Positions 50,079 to 59,399 of a stretch of 64,000 nt of DNA are shown here, piece by piece. Numbering within the stretch: the first letter of the stretch is position 1; every line of letters starts with the position of its first letter. Below the pieces are notes generated by a model. The model saw only the letters and a program-made list of their open reading frames with translations, had not been told where the DNA came from and searched no databases. A program made the translations under genes and the position numbers. Source of the stretch: an uncultured Victivallales bacterium (GTDB taxonomy: Bacteria; Verrucomicrobiota; Lentisphaeria; Oligosphaerales; JAFGRS01); assembly GCA_903837355.1 (NCBI GenBank), contig CAILUI010000318.1:1-64000 (forward strand), read 5' to 3'.

Positions 50079-51014
50079 TCAGTAGCCCTTGTCCCAACGC
50101 GGCTCAACATTGGCCGCAATCGCTTCGCTGATATAAACATCCGTGCGCAACGTCTGCAGAATGGATTGCGGCAGCAGCGGCGTCACCGGCCCATGCAGCA
50201 CCAGGCGCGAGGTCAGGCGCTGCCAGGAGGCGAAGGAGCCGTCCACCGTAATCCCATGCATGTCAAAGCGATGCTTCGCGCCGATAACCTCAGCCGGGCC
50301 GATGGTCGCCGCCTTGGGCGGCACGGCGCAGAGGTCCCCACTCATGCCGAAGGCGCCGTGCAGCGAGTTCTGCGCGATGGTGAACGGACTGAGCGTGGCC
50401 AGGCGCGGCCCGAAGGTCTTCCATTCCTCCAGCGGCGCGGCGAACTCGGGCGCGTCGGGTTCGATGAAGGCGAGATGACCGGTCCAACCCGGACCGCTAT
50501 AGCAGCAGTCGGCGCCGCCCAGGTCGGCCAGCATCTTCCCGTAGTCCTTGAGGTTGCGGTTGCTGAGGCCCTGGATCTGCCGCTCCGGCGGCCGCAGCGC
50601 CGGCTCGAGATGGGCGTAAAAGTGCCGCTTCATGGAGTAGAGGAACCCGGCTTCCCAGGTCTCCGGGGCGATCTCGCCCTCCTCGTTGGCGTACTCGTCC
50701 ATGTTGAACGTGTAGAGGCGCCGGCAGTCGACCCGGAAACGGTTGATGAGGCCGGCCAACTGCCGGTATCCGTCCGGCCACGGTTGCGGTGTGATGAGCA
50801 CGCAGGGCCGACCCGCGTCAGCCGCCATCTTGATGCGGTAGAACATGTCGGTCAGCCACAGAAAACCGAGCTCGGCCGCAGGGACCACCTGGATGCGGAA
50901 GTCAGGGTTCCAATGCCTGGCGATGTCCTCCGTGCGGATGGCACGGCAACGCTCGATGGCGGCCAGGTCCCGAAACGGGATGAAGGTCGCCGGTTTCCAC
51001 GTGAAGTTGCTCAT
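50079..51014 (-). CDS. Glucosamine-6-phosphate deaminase/isomerase-like protein with altered active site
   Basis: The 311-residue protein aligns by eye to NagB: FNMDEY contains Asp106-Glu107 (E. coli Asp72 region) and SGPGWTGHLAFIEP corresponds to the GIG-x-DGHIAFNEP loop. Here the Asp of DGH (E. coli Asp141) is Thr178, while His180 and Glu185 are kept. NagB opens and deaminates glucosamine 6-phosphate; with Asp141 lost, the isomerase-deaminase cycle is probably changed, so another sugar phosphate or a lactonase-type reaction is possible. The start is the ATG at 51014, with GGAGG 7 bases upstream. It is 20 bases after the nagA-like stop. Confidence 0.78.
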   Translation of the reverse strand: MSNFTWKPATFIPFRDLAAIERCRAIRTEDIARHWNPDFRIQVVPAAELGFLWLTDMFYRIKMAADAGRPCVLITPQPWPDGYRQLAGLINRFRVDCRRLYTFNMDEYANEEGEIAPETWEAGFLYSMKRHFYAHLEPALRPPERQIQGLSNRNLKDYGKMLADLGGADCCYSGPGWTGHLAFIEPDAPEFAAPLEEWKTFGPRLATLSPFTIAQNSLHGAFGMSGDLCAVPPKAATIGPAEVIGAKHRFDMHGITVDGSFASWQRLTSRLVLHGPVTPLLPQSILQTLRTDVYISEAIAANVEPRWDKGY

Positions 51015-51034
51015 CTGCGAACCTCCACCCTCGA

Positions 51035-52231
51035 TCACTCCGCGGCGGCAAAAACGCAGACGCCCGCGACCCAGGTGCGACAGGGCGCGAGAGGCGGCCC
51101 CTGCCAGAGCACCAGATCGGCGTCGGCACCCACCCGCAAGACGCCTTTTGTAGAGAGTCCCATCAACCGGGCCGGGTTGGCGGTGGCCATCGCCCAGACG
51201 CGCTCGGCGGGAAGCTCCTGGGCGAACCAGGTCAGCAGGTTCTCCAGGCCGCGGTTCATGGTCAGAGCGCTGCCGGCCAGAGCCCCGGCGAGCGGGTGCT
51301 CGCCGATGATGCGCGCGGCGCGTTCAGGGTGAGCGTAGATGCGGAAGCCCCACGGCGTATCATACTCGCCCGCCGGCAGCCCCGCGCCGACATTGCTGTC
51401 GGTGATCAGGATGACGTTCTCCCAGCCTTTCGCGTACAGGCCCAGGCGCACCGCCGTCGGCTCCACGTGCACACCGTCGGCAATGAAATCCACCGTGACC
51501 CGCCGATCCGCCAGGATCGCCTCAACGCAGGCGACGGGACGGACACCCAGATCGGTTTCGGGCTGCGGATAGAAGACGTCATAGAAATGCGTGGCGTGGC
51601 GCGCCCCCGCGTCGATGGCCATCTGCGTCTGCTTGAGGGTGGCGCCCGTGTGGGTGATGAAGACGCGGACATCGGCCGCGACCAGAGCCTCAATGACCGG
51701 GATGATGTTCGCCACCTCCGGGCTGATGGACATCGCCGCCACCCGCCCGCCACCGGCCGCGAGGATCTCCCGCAGCAGTCCGAGGTCTCCAGGAACAAGG
51801 CTGCAGCCAGCCCCCGTAAAGGCCAGAAACGGCCCCTCAACGTGGACCCCTGGCAGGCACACGACGCGCACCCGGTCGAGCGCCCCGCAGGTTTCGGAAA
51901 GCAGCGTGAGAAAGGCCGGCGTGGACGTGCCAAGCAGGGTCGGATAGGCGCAGGTGCAACCGTAGGCCGACAGCACCGACGCGGCCTGCACCAGCTCTTC
52001 GGCGCCGGCTTCGTACCGGAAGGACTGAATACCGTGCGTGTGGACGTCGATCAAGCCGGCGCTCAACAACCGGCCGCCCCCCGCAAGCCGCGCCTCGCCG
52101 CCACGGGCGCGCACGGCTGGACCCAGCGCCGCGATCCGCCCACCCTCGACCCGCACGCCGCCCGCCACCAGACCCTGCTCCGGCAGGACCAGAAGGACAT
52201 TCTCAACGCAGAACGGCGGTACGAAGGTCAT
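51035..52231 (-). CDS. nagA: N-acetylglucosamine-6-phosphate deacetylase-like amidohydrolase
   Basis: The 398-residue TIM-barrel amidohydrolase has DVHTHG (His64, His66), HVEGPFL (Glu132, the metal ligand of NagA), THTGAT, HATHFYD and the catalytic Asp in LITDS. NagA removes acetate from GlcNAc-6-phosphate. The His segment usually read as H-x-x-N-A-M is HATHFYDVF here, so the acyl group or sugar may differ. It starts the operon nagA-like / nagB-like / aminotransferase and is divergent from rodA. Confidence 0.85.
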   Translation of the reverse strand: MTFVPPFCVENVLLVLPEQGLVAGGVRVEGGRIAALGPAVRARGGEARLAGGGRLLSAGLIDVHTHGIQSFRYEAGAEELVQAASVLSAYGCTCAYPTLLGTSTPAFLTLLSETCGALDRVRVVCLPGVHVEGPFLAFTGAGCSLVPGDLGLLREILAAGGGRVAAMSISPEVANIIPVIEALVAADVRVFITHTGATLKQTQMAIDAGARHATHFYDVFYPQPETDLGVRPVACVEAILADRRVTVDFIADGVHVEPTAVRLGLYAKGWENVILITDSNVGAGLPAGEYDTPWGFRIYAHPERAARIIGEHPLAGALAGSALTMNRGLENLLTWFAQELPAERVWAMATANPARLMGLSTKGVLRVGADADLVLWQGPPLAPCRTWVAGVCVFAAAE

Positions 52232-52403
52232 GGGGCGGCGGCTCCTTCAGCACGCTTACTATCATCTGGGACGACGCAGCACGCAAGCGCCTTAGCCAGG
52301 GTGTGACAAGCCCCGGCGCCGGAGTATAGTGTTGGCGCGAGCGACACGGCGGTGGCCCTCCGGATGTGGCTGTGCCCGCACGCAGACCCGAGCACTGACG
52401 ACC

Positions 52404-53612
52404 ATGGCTCCGATGTACCTCCGCCCATTCCGCCTTCTGCTCCGCATGGACAGGACCATGCTGGGGCTCAATCTATTGCTGCTGAGCACGGGGCTGCTGT
52501 TCATCTATGGCGTTGGCCAGGAGGTCGGCGGGGACTTCCGCTCCCAGTGGCAGCGACAGGTGCTCTATGTGATTCTGGGCCTCTGTACCTACGTACTCTG
52601 CACCTTGCTGGACTACCGCCGCCTGGCCGACTGGTCGTGGCTGGTGTACCTCGCGTCGCTCATCCTGCTCGTGCTGGTCCTCACCGGCCTGGGCGTGGCC
52701 CGCAATGGCTCGCGCAGTTGGCTGCTGGTGCCTGGCCTGGGGGTGCCTTTCCAGCCGGCGGAACTGGCCAAGCCAGCCGCCCTGCTGTTCGTGGCCTGGC
52801 TGGCATCGCACCCGCTGCTCCGGGCGGCGCGCCTGCACCCGGTCGTCCCCTGCCTGGCGGCCGTGTCCTTGCCGGTAGGGCTGATCCTCATCCAGCCCGA
52901 CTTCGGCACCGCCCTCGTCTTCCTGCCGTTCACCTTGGCCATTGCCTTTACCGCCCGCCTGCGCTGGCGCTGGATCCTCGCCGCAGGCGTGCTGGTACTG
53001 ATCGCCGGCAGATTCCTCTACCCGCGCCTGGAGAGCTACCAGCAGGACCGCATCAAGGTCTTCCTCGATGCCCCGTCTTCGCTCGCCATCGCCACCGCAT
53101 CGCCCTTCCTTTCGGAGCCACTGCGCCAGGAGGTCGAGCGCCGGCAGACAGCCCTGTTCGGCCTCTCCAGCGACACCTGGAACGCCCAGCAGAGTCTACT
53201 GGCCGTCGGTAGTGGCGGCCTGTGGGGCAAAGGGTTCATGAAGGGAACCCAGCACGTGCTCGGTTTCCTGCCGCGCAACGTCGCCTCGAGCGACTTCATC
53301 TTCTCGGTGGTCGGTGAGGAGAGCGGTTTCGTGGGGGCGGCGGGTATGGTGTGCGCCCTGATGGGGGTGCTGTTGTGCGCCTTGCGGACGGCGGCGGGCG
53401 CCCGCGACGCCCTGGGGGGCTACATCGCCGTCGGCGCCGCCGTTCTCATCTTCACTCACGCCTTTATCAACATCGGCATGACGGTCAAGGCGGCGCCCAT
53501 CGTCGGCCTCCCACTCCCGTTTATCAGCCACGGCGGCTCCTTCATGCTCTGCACAATGGCCTGCGTTGGCCTGGTCCAAAGTGTTCATGTCAGACGCCAT
53601 GACATCCCCTGA
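52404..53612 (+). CDS. rodA: Rod-shape peptidoglycan glycosyltransferase RodA
   Basis: The 402-residue SEDS protein has about ten membrane helices. It carries the family blocks IQPDFGTA, RLESYQQDRIKVFLD and LPRNVASSDFIFSVVGEESGF, and the C-terminal GLPLPFISHGGS. RodA polymerises glycan strands during cell elongation together with a class B PBP. The start is uncertain among ATGs at 52404, 52413 and 52446, none with a strong site; the first was chosen. It overlaps the signal peptidase gene, so the two are coupled. No pbp2 or mre genes are in the window. Confidence 0.9.
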   Translation: MAPMYLRPFRLLLRMDRTMLGLNLLLLSTGLLFIYGVGQEVGGDFRSQWQRQVLYVILGLCTYVLCTLLDYRRLADWSWLVYLASLILLVLVLTGLGVARNGSRSWLLVPGLGVPFQPAELAKPAALLFVAWLASHPLLRAARLHPVVPCLAAVSLPVGLILIQPDFGTALVFLPFTLAIAFTARLRWRWILAAGVLVLIAGRFLYPRLESYQQDRIKVFLDAPSSLAIATASPFLSEPLRQEVERRQTALFGLSSDTWNAQQSLLAVGSGGLWGKGFMKGTQHVLGFLPRNVASSDFIFSVVGEESGFVGAAGMVCALMGVLLCALRTAAGARDALGGYIAVGAAVLIFTHAFINIGMTVKAAPIVGLPLPFISHGGSFMLCTMACVGLVQSVHVRRHDIP

Positions 53613-54141
53613 GGAAGCCCCTTCAGGCCCGCCCCCCGCGCCCGCACGGCGCGGCGCCCTGAGCCGTTTCTTCTTTCCGGCGGTGAACCGCTGGTTCCTG
53701 CTACGCCTGAGCCTGGTCGCCGCTCTGACGGCCCTCTTCTTCGGTTTCCTCTGCGTTCCGGCCCGCATCGAGGGCCACAGCATGGAGCCGACCTACCGCG
53801 ACGGTGGCTTCGCCTTCTGCTGGCGCCCGCGCTTCTGGATTCATCCCCCGAAGCCGGGCCGGGTCGTCATGGTCCGTATCGCCGGACGACGCCTCATGTA
53901 CCTGAAGCGCGTGGTCGCCACCAGCAACGATACCGTGGAGTTCCGCAAGGGGGAACTGTGGGTCAACGGCGTTCGCCGCCAGGAACCCTATGCGCTGGGG
54001 CCGTGCGACTGGGAGTTGCCCCCGCGCCTGGTCCCCACCGGGCATCTCTACGTGATCGGTGATAACCGCACCATGCCGATCGCGGAACACACCTTCGGCA
54101 GCGTGCCGCTGGGGCGCATCGAGGGAGGGCCAGCCTGGTGA
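53587..54141 (+). CDS. lepB: Signal peptidase I
   Basis: The 184-residue S26 protease has one membrane helix (about 39-58), the catalytic serine Ser65 in EGHSMEPT, the general-base lysine Lys107 in YLKRVV, and the GDNR box (a.k.a. box E). It cuts signal peptides on the outer face of the cytoplasmic membrane. It overlaps the end of rodA; the exact start (53587 or 53599) is uncertain. Its stop overlaps the start of the next gene (GTGA). Confidence 0.9.
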   Translation: MSDAMTSPEEAPSGPPPAPARRGALSRFFFPAVNRWFLLRLSLVAALTALFFGFLCVPARIEGHSMEPTYRDGGFAFCWRPRFWIHPPKPGRVVMVRIAGRRLMYLKRVVATSNDTVEFRKGELWVNGVRRQEPYALGPCDWELPPRLVPTGHLYVIGDNRTMPIAEHTFGSVPLGRIEGGPAW

Positions 54142-54638
54142 AATGGCGTAACCTGCTTGTGGTCGGGGTTCTGGTGGCCGGCGTGGCGGCCCTCTGGTGG
54201 CGGCTGCACCCCTCCGAACCGCGCCGTGTCCGTCGCCAGCTTGAACGCTTGGCCGGACGCATCTCCAAAGGTGAGTCTGAGAGCACCGCCGTCATGGGCC
54301 TCAAGATGAACGCATTGGGGGACTTGTTCGAGTCTGAAGTCGTGGTGGACCTGGCGGATTTCCCAGGGAACGGCACGTACGCCTCCTCCGAGGTGGCCAG
54401 CCACGTGGCGCGCTTCCGGCCAGCCTGCCGGCGCATCGCACTCGCCTTCCAGGATGTCGACATCCGGGTCGAGTCGTCCCGGCAGGCAGAAGCGACGTTT
54501 ACCGCACGCCTCATCGTCACCGCCAGCAACGGCGAAACCCAGACGGAGACGCGGGCCGTGCAGGCCCGCCTGCACCAGGGCGAAGACAGGACCTGGCGCT
54601 TCGCCCGCTTCGCCGAGATCGAAGTATTGCAGCGCTGA
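54138..54638 (+). CDS. Membrane-anchored small protein, NTF2-like
   Basis: The 166-residue protein has one N-terminal membrane helix (LLVVGVLVAGVAALWW) and a soluble alpha+beta part (RLAGRISKGESESTAVMGLKM...FTARLIVTASNGETQTETRAV...WRFARFAEIEV) with the curved-sheet pattern of NTF2-like folds. No catalytic residue is evident. It starts with GTG overlapping the lepB stop by four bases, so it is produced together with RodA and signal peptidase and may act at the cell envelope. Confidence 0.72.
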   Translation: MKWRNLLVVGVLVAGVAALWWRLHPSEPRRVRRQLERLAGRISKGESESTAVMGLKMNALGDLFESEVVVDLADFPGNGTYASSEVASHVARFRPACRRIALAFQDVDIRVESSRQAEATFTARLIVTASNGETQTETRAVQARLHQGEDRTWRFARFAEIEVLQR

Positions 54639-54766
54639 TCCCTGCCGCGGGCGACGGTCGCAGTGGTAAGGCGCCCATGCCGGCGCTATGGTGAGGGGTC
54701 ACGGGGGCGCTAAGACCTCGCTCGCCGGCCCCCCCACAGAGCCCTCTAACCGAGGTACCTACCACA

Positions 54767-56068
54767 TTGAGTGTCCATGAATCAGAGGCCGGGATCGAAA
54801 CCGCTGGCAAGCCGGAACAGGCCTTCCTGGTCGGCATCCAGCGGGCCGGCACACTTCCCGAAACCTCGCGTGAACTCCTCGCGGAACTGGAGGAACTGTG
54901 CCGCACTCTCGGCGTCAGTGTGGTCGGCTCCACCATGGTCCGACTGCGTTCGCCGCACCCGCGTCTTCTGGTCGGTTCCGGCAAAGCCAACGAGATCATC
55001 GCCGAAGCCCGCGCGCTCGAGGCGAACGTTCTGGTTTTCGATGACCCCTTGAGCCCGTCGCAGCAACGTAACTGGGAGGAGTTGGCAGACCTCGCCGTCA
55101 TCGACCGCCAGGAGGTCATCCTCGACATCTTCGCCGAACGCGCCGAGACGCGCGAAGCCGCCCTGCAAGTCGCCCTCGCCCGCGCCACCTACGCCCTCCC
55201 CCGGCTCCAGCGTCGCTGGACCCACCTGCACCGCCAGCGCGGTGCCGCCGGGGGCCAGGGGATGCGCGGCGAAGGCGAGCAGCAGTTGGAGCTCGATTCG
55301 CGCATGGTACGGACCCAGATCACCCGGCTCAAGGAACAGATCGAAGAGGTCAAACAGCGCCGGCAGGTCCAGCGTAGCCAGCGCCTCAAACGCCCCCTCC
55401 CCGTGGCCGCCATCGTCGGCTACACCAATGCCGGCAAGTCCAGCCTGCTGAATGCCCTGACCGGAACCGATGTCTTTGTGGAGAACAAACTCTTCGCGAC
55501 CTTGGACGCCACGGTGCGACGACTGGTCCTGGCCAACCATCAGGAGTTGCTGGTGGTCGATACCGTCGGCTTCATCCGCAAACTGCCCCACATGCTCGTG
55601 GACGCCTTCAAGTCGACCCTGGAGGAGACCCTGATGGCCGATGTCCTCATCGAGGTCATCGACGTGACCAGTGAGCAGATCGAGGAGCACCGGCGGACGA
55701 CCCGCACGGTGCTGACCGAGATCGGTGCCGGCGACAAACCCGTCATCGCCGCCCTCAACAAGATCGACTGCGTGACCGACGAACTGGCCCGGCGGCGCCT
55801 GTTGCGCGCCTGGCCCGACGCCATCCCGATATCCGCGCTCACGGGCGAAGGTCTGGCCCAACTGACTGAAACCCTGGCCAGAGCACTCGACAGTACCCTC
55901 AAAGAGCAGCTACTGCGGGTCCCGCATAGCCGTTTCGACCTGGTGGCCCTGCTGCGCCGGCGGAGCGCCGTGATCAGCGAAACCTACGAGGATGACGGGA
56001 TCTGCCTGCGCGCCCGCGTGCCAGCGGACCTGACCGCCGCCGTGGCACCGTTCGTCAGCGAAGCGTAG
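54767..56068 (+). CDS. hflX: GTPase HflX
   Basis: The 433-residue protein has the N-terminal HflX domain (SSTMVRLRSPHPRLLVGSGK near 54-73), the EGEQQLELD linker (169-177) and a GTPase domain with P-loop GYTNAGKSS (218-226), DTVGFIRKLP and NKID. HflX binds the 50S subunit and splits stalled ribosomes under stress. The start is TTG at 54767, with GAGG 11 bases upstream; no better start was found. Confidence 0.93.
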   Translation: MSVHESEAGIETAGKPEQAFLVGIQRAGTLPETSRELLAELEELCRTLGVSVVGSTMVRLRSPHPRLLVGSGKANEIIAEARALEANVLVFDDPLSPSQQRNWEELADLAVIDRQEVILDIFAERAETREAALQVALARATYALPRLQRRWTHLHRQRGAAGGQGMRGEGEQQLELDSRMVRTQITRLKEQIEEVKQRRQVQRSQRLKRPLPVAAIVGYTNAGKSSLLNALTGTDVFVENKLFATLDATVRRLVLANHQELLVVDTVGFIRKLPHMLVDAFKSTLEETLMADVLIEVIDVTSEQIEEHRRTTRTVLTEIGAGDKPVIAALNKIDCVTDELARRRLLRAWPDAIPISALTGEGLAQLTETLARALDSTLKEQLLRVPHSRFDLVALLRRRSAVISETYEDDGICLRARVPADLTAAVAPFVSEA

Positions 56069-56119
56069 GGCACCCAGTGCGGCCGGACAACCTACAAGGT
56101 CCACTCCAGTTCCCCGTGG

Positions 56120-57160
56120 TCACGGTCCGGGTGGCGACAGTGGCAACTCCAACCACGCCAGCCCGATATCGCGTCCCATATGGCTGGTGCTGCTGCCTGC
56201 GGGCGCATCGTAGAACACAGCCAGGCGGTTGCCGACAACGATAACCGATGGCATCCCGATGCACACCTTCGACCACGTGCAGTTCTGTCCGTCCAGCACC
56301 ACCGCCTTATTCCTGGCATCCCAGATGCCCAGGTCCCGCGACCAGTAGACCCAGATCGCGTCGGTGTACTCGCCGCCGCCACCGTCGACGCCGATGTGGT
56401 TGGTGAACAAGAACCACGTCTGGTTGGTCGGCTCGAAGTAGAGCGACGAATTCTCGATCTGCTCCTCGGGCGAGAGGATCGGCTGCGGGTCGATGGTCCA
56501 CGCTCCGTTCAGATCCTCCGTACGGGCAATTCCGAGCGTGCGTTTCATCGAGGCGCTGAAGAATGTCAGGTACTGCCTGCCCTGCTTCACGATGTGTCCC
56601 GGACTGGCCGTGTCCGCATAGTAGGTTCCCGGCTTGGTGCGGAACGGAACCACCTCGGGCTGTTTGATCCACGGACCGCCCAGCGACCCGCTCCTCGCCT
56701 TCATCGTCAGGTACGGGAAGCTGGGAACCTTGTCCTGCCCCCCGGAGTGATTGGGGGTACCGAGGTAGAACATGTGCCACTCCTTCCCGTCATGGATCAC
56801 CCATGGCGAACAGGCGGCAGCCGAGTCCAACTCGCCAGGCTTGCCGAAGTCAAGAACGGTGCCCTGCTTCGTCCAGTCCTTCAGGTTCCTACTGGTGGCC
56901 AAGCACGCCAGCCAGCCTCTGGGTCCAGCGCCGTCGTAGAAGAGGTGGTACGTGCCCTTCTCCTCGAAGATCAGCGCCTCACGGGCTCCGAGCCGGTCAC
57001 ACTGGTCCGGTCCATCCCCATGTCTGAGCAGCACGCCTTGGTCGCTTGCCGCCAGGCGCAGCGTTGCGGCGGGGCGTCCGTCGGGGTATGCCGCTTCCCC
57101 TGCTGGACCTGCGACCGCCGCCAGTACCACCAGAATTCCGAGGGAACCGCCCACTCTCAT
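56120..57160 (-). CDS. Secreted glycosidase-like beta-propeller protein
   Basis: The 346-residue protein has a signal peptide (GGSLGILVVLAAVAGPAGEA). It carries repeated sheet motifs typical of five-bladed glycosidases of the GH43/GH32 type (GTYHLFYDG, HMFYLGTPNH, YLTFFSAS, TWFLFTNHIG, LAVFYDAP). Candidate acidic residues occur at each blade, but the catalytic set was not assigned. It likely trims a plant- or bacterial-type oligosaccharide outside the cell. The start was placed at an ATG with AAGG upstream; the frame is open to 57214. A truncated gene of similar type ends the window. Confidence 0.75.
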   Translation of the reverse strand: MRVGGSLGILVVLAAVAGPAGEAAYPDGRPAATLRLAASDQGVLLRHGDGPDQCDRLGAREALIFEEKGTYHLFYDGAGPRGWLACLATSRNLKDWTKQGTVLDFGKPGELDSAAACSPWVIHDGKEWHMFYLGTPNHSGGQDKVPSFPYLTMKARSGSLGGPWIKQPEVVPFRTKPGTYYADTASPGHIVKQGRQYLTFFSASMKRTLGIARTEDLNGAWTIDPQPILSPEEQIENSSLYFEPTNQTWFLFTNHIGVDGGGGEYTDAIWVYWSRDLGIWDARNKAVVLDGQNCTWSKVCIGMPSVIVVGNRLAVFYDAPAGSSTSHMGRDIGLAWLELPLSPPGP

Positions 57161-57260
57161 TGCCGTTGCCTTCCGCTGAACGCAACACCTACCGCAGCCT
57201 TCGGCCACAGCCAAGCCTTTGGTATACTACCGTGCGCGCACTATGCTCGCGCGGCAGACG

Positions 57261-57890
57261 TTAGGGGACCAAGTGCGGGCGGACGACCTCGGCCATGCGG
57301 CGATAGGCTTCGAACGTGACATGGGTTCCGTCTGCTGCCGCGCACTCGACGGACAGTTGCCCGCTCTCGTCCCGCACGGCGGCGTGATAATCCAGGAAGA
57401 AGCACCCATCGGTCCTCGCGGCGGCATCCCGCAGGGCAGCGTTGACCCGCACAATCCTGTCCTGGTACTGGAACCGGTCCCAGTTGTCCGGCGCACGCAA
57501 GGGCAGGATGCTCGAGAGCCCGACCTCGATCTGCCGCTGTCGCAACAGGTCGGTCACAGCTAGGATGTGCGCCACCAGCCGCTCCTCGGGTTCCTCAATC
57601 CCGTTGATCCCGATCAGCATGAAGACCCGTGTCGGCGCGTAAGGGAGCACGTCATCCGCCAGGCGAAGCCGGAGACCGTAGACGTTGTCGCCACCGATGC
57701 CCCGGTTCAGAAGCGAATGGTTAGGAAAGAACTCATGCAGCGGCCAAGCCGCCGTGATCGAATCCCCGTAGAAGATGTTCCTGACCGTGCCGACGGATGC
57801 CCTTAACGCGCGGAAGCGCTCGATTTCGGCGTAACGCGGATAGGTCGAGTAGAACGTGACGATGGCGTCGGTATGCTCCTGCTCAAACAT
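57261..57890 (-). CDS. SGNH/GDSL-type esterase
   Basis: The 209-residue protein has the four SGNH blocks: GDS (Ser44), RGIGGD (Gly67), IGIN (Asn96) and DGTH (Asp187, His190). These hydrolases deacylate carbohydrates or lipids. No signal peptide is visible, so it is probably cytoplasmic. The 100-base gap to the upstream-oriented glycosidase gene lets them share a transcript. The GDS is close to residue 44, as usual for small members. Confidence 0.87.
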   Translation of the reverse strand: MFEQEHTDAIVTFYSTYPRYAEIERFRALRASVGTVRNIFYGDSITAAWPLHEFFPNHSLLNRGIGGDNVYGLRLRLADDVLPYAPTRVFMLIGINGIEEPEERLVAHILAVTDLLRQRQIEVGLSSILPLRAPDNWDRFQYQDRIVRVNAALRDAAARTDGCFFLDYHAAVRDESGQLSVECAAADGTHVTFEAYRRMAEVVRPHLVP

Positions 57891-58401
57891 CCTGACCTAT
57901 CTCCAGTTCCACGAAGTCAGCTCATACGGCTCTGGCACCCGCCACGCCTGCCACCAGACGACGACACCATGCGTGCATCACCGTTCAGCCGTCCAGCCCA
58001 ATGCCACGACTCGCACCTTCCCCCGCGGCCGTTCGGTTCGGGGGCGTTTCAACGGGCTTCCCCCACCTCAACGAAATCCCTGACCCGAAGGTCGTGACCG
58101 GTCCTGTCCATGACGTGCCCTGTCACCACCCTAATCGGATGGCGTCGGTCAGCATGTCGCTGATGAGCATTTCCATGGTTGCAGCCTAACCCGTTACTCC
58201 AACCCGACTGCCGCTTGCCGGACAGCATCCCTCCAAGGCGTCCGCTCTCCGGCACTACTGGACTGCGCCGGGAGCCAGAGGTCAAGACCCGGCGTTGGCG
58301 ATGGATGCGGAGTATTGCAGTACTGCGTGGATTCCAGGGCAAGTTGCCTGTCCCCCGCCCGGCGGATCTCAGCCTTGCACGGTGGGTTCCGGGGGTGACC
58401 C
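57891..58401. other. Gene-free stretch
   Basis: No frame in these 511 bases has both a ribosome binding site and a plausible product. The minus-strand frame at 58049-58342 encodes a Pro/Arg/His-rich peptide and was not accepted. No hairpin or repeat stands out. Confidence 0.5.
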
Positions 58402-58788
58402 CTATCCTCGGTACCCGCCGCAGAACTCGCCCACGATCCTGCCCTTCTCCACAGAATAGATCAGGTCCACGCCGCCGTCTGCGACCCTGGGGAAGGAAAC
58501 CCAGAGGAGCACGTACCTACCAACGGGACGAGCCGCGCCGATCTGGAAGACGCTACCCGTGGGTCTGAGGAATCCCTCGACCGTCTTGGTCACTGCGGTA
58601 TCAAGACTGCTGACGTACTCCACGTCAGCCGCTGTAGCCAAGGTCAGAACGCCCTTTGCGGGAAGATGAAGCTGGGCACGGGCATTGTCTGACAGGAGGT
58701 CTGCCGGGGCGATTGGCGACGGGACGCACGCAGTGTCTTTCTGACATCCTGCGAGCGCGATGACGGCGAGCACTATCAGGTACCTCAT
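58402..58788 (-). CDS. Small lipoprotein
   Basis: The 128-residue protein begins MRYLIVLAVIALAGC, a lipoprotein signal with lipobox LAGC, so it is likely membrane-anchored outside the cytoplasm. No domain was recognised; the C-terminal part (LLWVSFPRVADGGVDLIYSVEKGRIVGE) looks like a small beta domain. GGGAGG 7 bases before the ATG favours this start. The frame is open to 58857 and could instead include MKSNPYRCKVCDW; that position sits just after the stop of the preceding small gene. Confidence 0.65.
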   Translation of the reverse strand: MRYLIVLAVIALAGCQKDTACVPSPIAPADLLSDNARAQLHLPAKGVLTLATAADVEYVSSLDTAVTKTVEGFLRPTGSVFQIGAARPVGRYVLLWVSFPRVADGGVDLIYSVEKGRIVGEFCGGYRG

Positions 58789-58861
58789 CGCCGTCCTCCC
58801 AGGAACGCCGTCAGGACGCCAGTCACACACTTTGCACCGGTATGGGTTGCTCTTCATCGTC

Positions 58862-58999
58862 TCACTGCTTGAGGTAGCATCCGGTGGACGGTGCGATCTG
58901 CTCGACCGCCGCCCGTATCTCCCTCCGCATCTGGAACCAAAGCAGGACCCGGGCGACCGCGCTCCTGCCTCTTGCGTCCTGATTGGACCAAAGAGTCAT
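58862..58999 (-). CDS. 45-residue small protein, coupled to upstream membrane gene
   Basis: This short frame encodes 45 residues (MTLWSNQDARGRS... ending CYLKQ) with an amphipathic middle (VARVLLWFQMRREIRAAVEQ). Its ATG overlaps the stop of the upstream membrane gene as ATGA, and the following lipoprotein frame can begin five bases after its stop. No function is recognised. It was found by reading between genes, and its support is the overlap pattern only. Confidence 0.4.
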   Translation of the reverse strand: MTLWSNQDARGRSAVARVLLWFQMRREIRAAVEQIAPSTGCYLKQ

Positions 59000-59394
59000 T
59001 GTCTGGTCTTGCGCTGAAACTTAGTCACGACAAACGCTGCCGGAACAACACACATCAACCCGGTCAACGCCCACTGAAGCAAGTACCCCCGGACACCTGG
59101 CAATGCTGGATTCGTCCAGAAATCCAACGAGTACGCACTCGCTCCAACAGAATAGAATATCGAGAAAATGACGGCAATGGCCGCTGCACTGAAAGCTCCA
59201 CCATATGCCGCGCCGGAGGACGGCTGCTTCTTCCGGGCAATCTGTCGGTGACAAGTGATTGCGGTCAAGATGGCGGTCAGCGCCACCGCCACACCAAGAT
59301 AGATGATGTTGAATCTCATATGCGTGATGTGGCGACGAACGTTCCGCAGCAGGAGCGGCGAAGCCGTATCTTGGCTGGGGTTGTTGGCAGTCAC
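58996..59394 (-). CDS. Small membrane protein
   Basis: The 132-residue protein has three or four hydrophobic helices (FNIIYLGVAVALTAILTAI, GGAFSAAAIAVIFSIFYSVG, LLQWALTGLMCVVPAAFVV) and a basic C-terminus. No family was recognised. The start is GTG at 59394 or ATG at 59319 (MRFNIIYLG); neither has a good ribosome binding site. It is part of the leftward series of small genes. Confidence 0.55.
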   Translation of the reverse strand: MTANNPSQDTASPLLLRNVRRHITHMRFNIIYLGVAVALTAILTAITCHRQIARKKQPSSGAAYGGAFSAAAIAVIFSIFYSVGASAYSLDFWTNPALPGVRGYLLQWALTGLMCVVPAAFVVTKFQRKTRQ

Positions 59395-59399
59395 TTGGG

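Noticed and set aside
49176-51332. 718-codon plus-strand frame opposite the aminotransferase and nagB-like genes
   Set aside because: Antisense shadow; both real genes have family motifs and ribosome binding sites on the other strand.
58049-58342. 97-codon minus-strand frame
   Set aside because: Low-complexity basic product, no ribosome binding site, no fit with neighbours.
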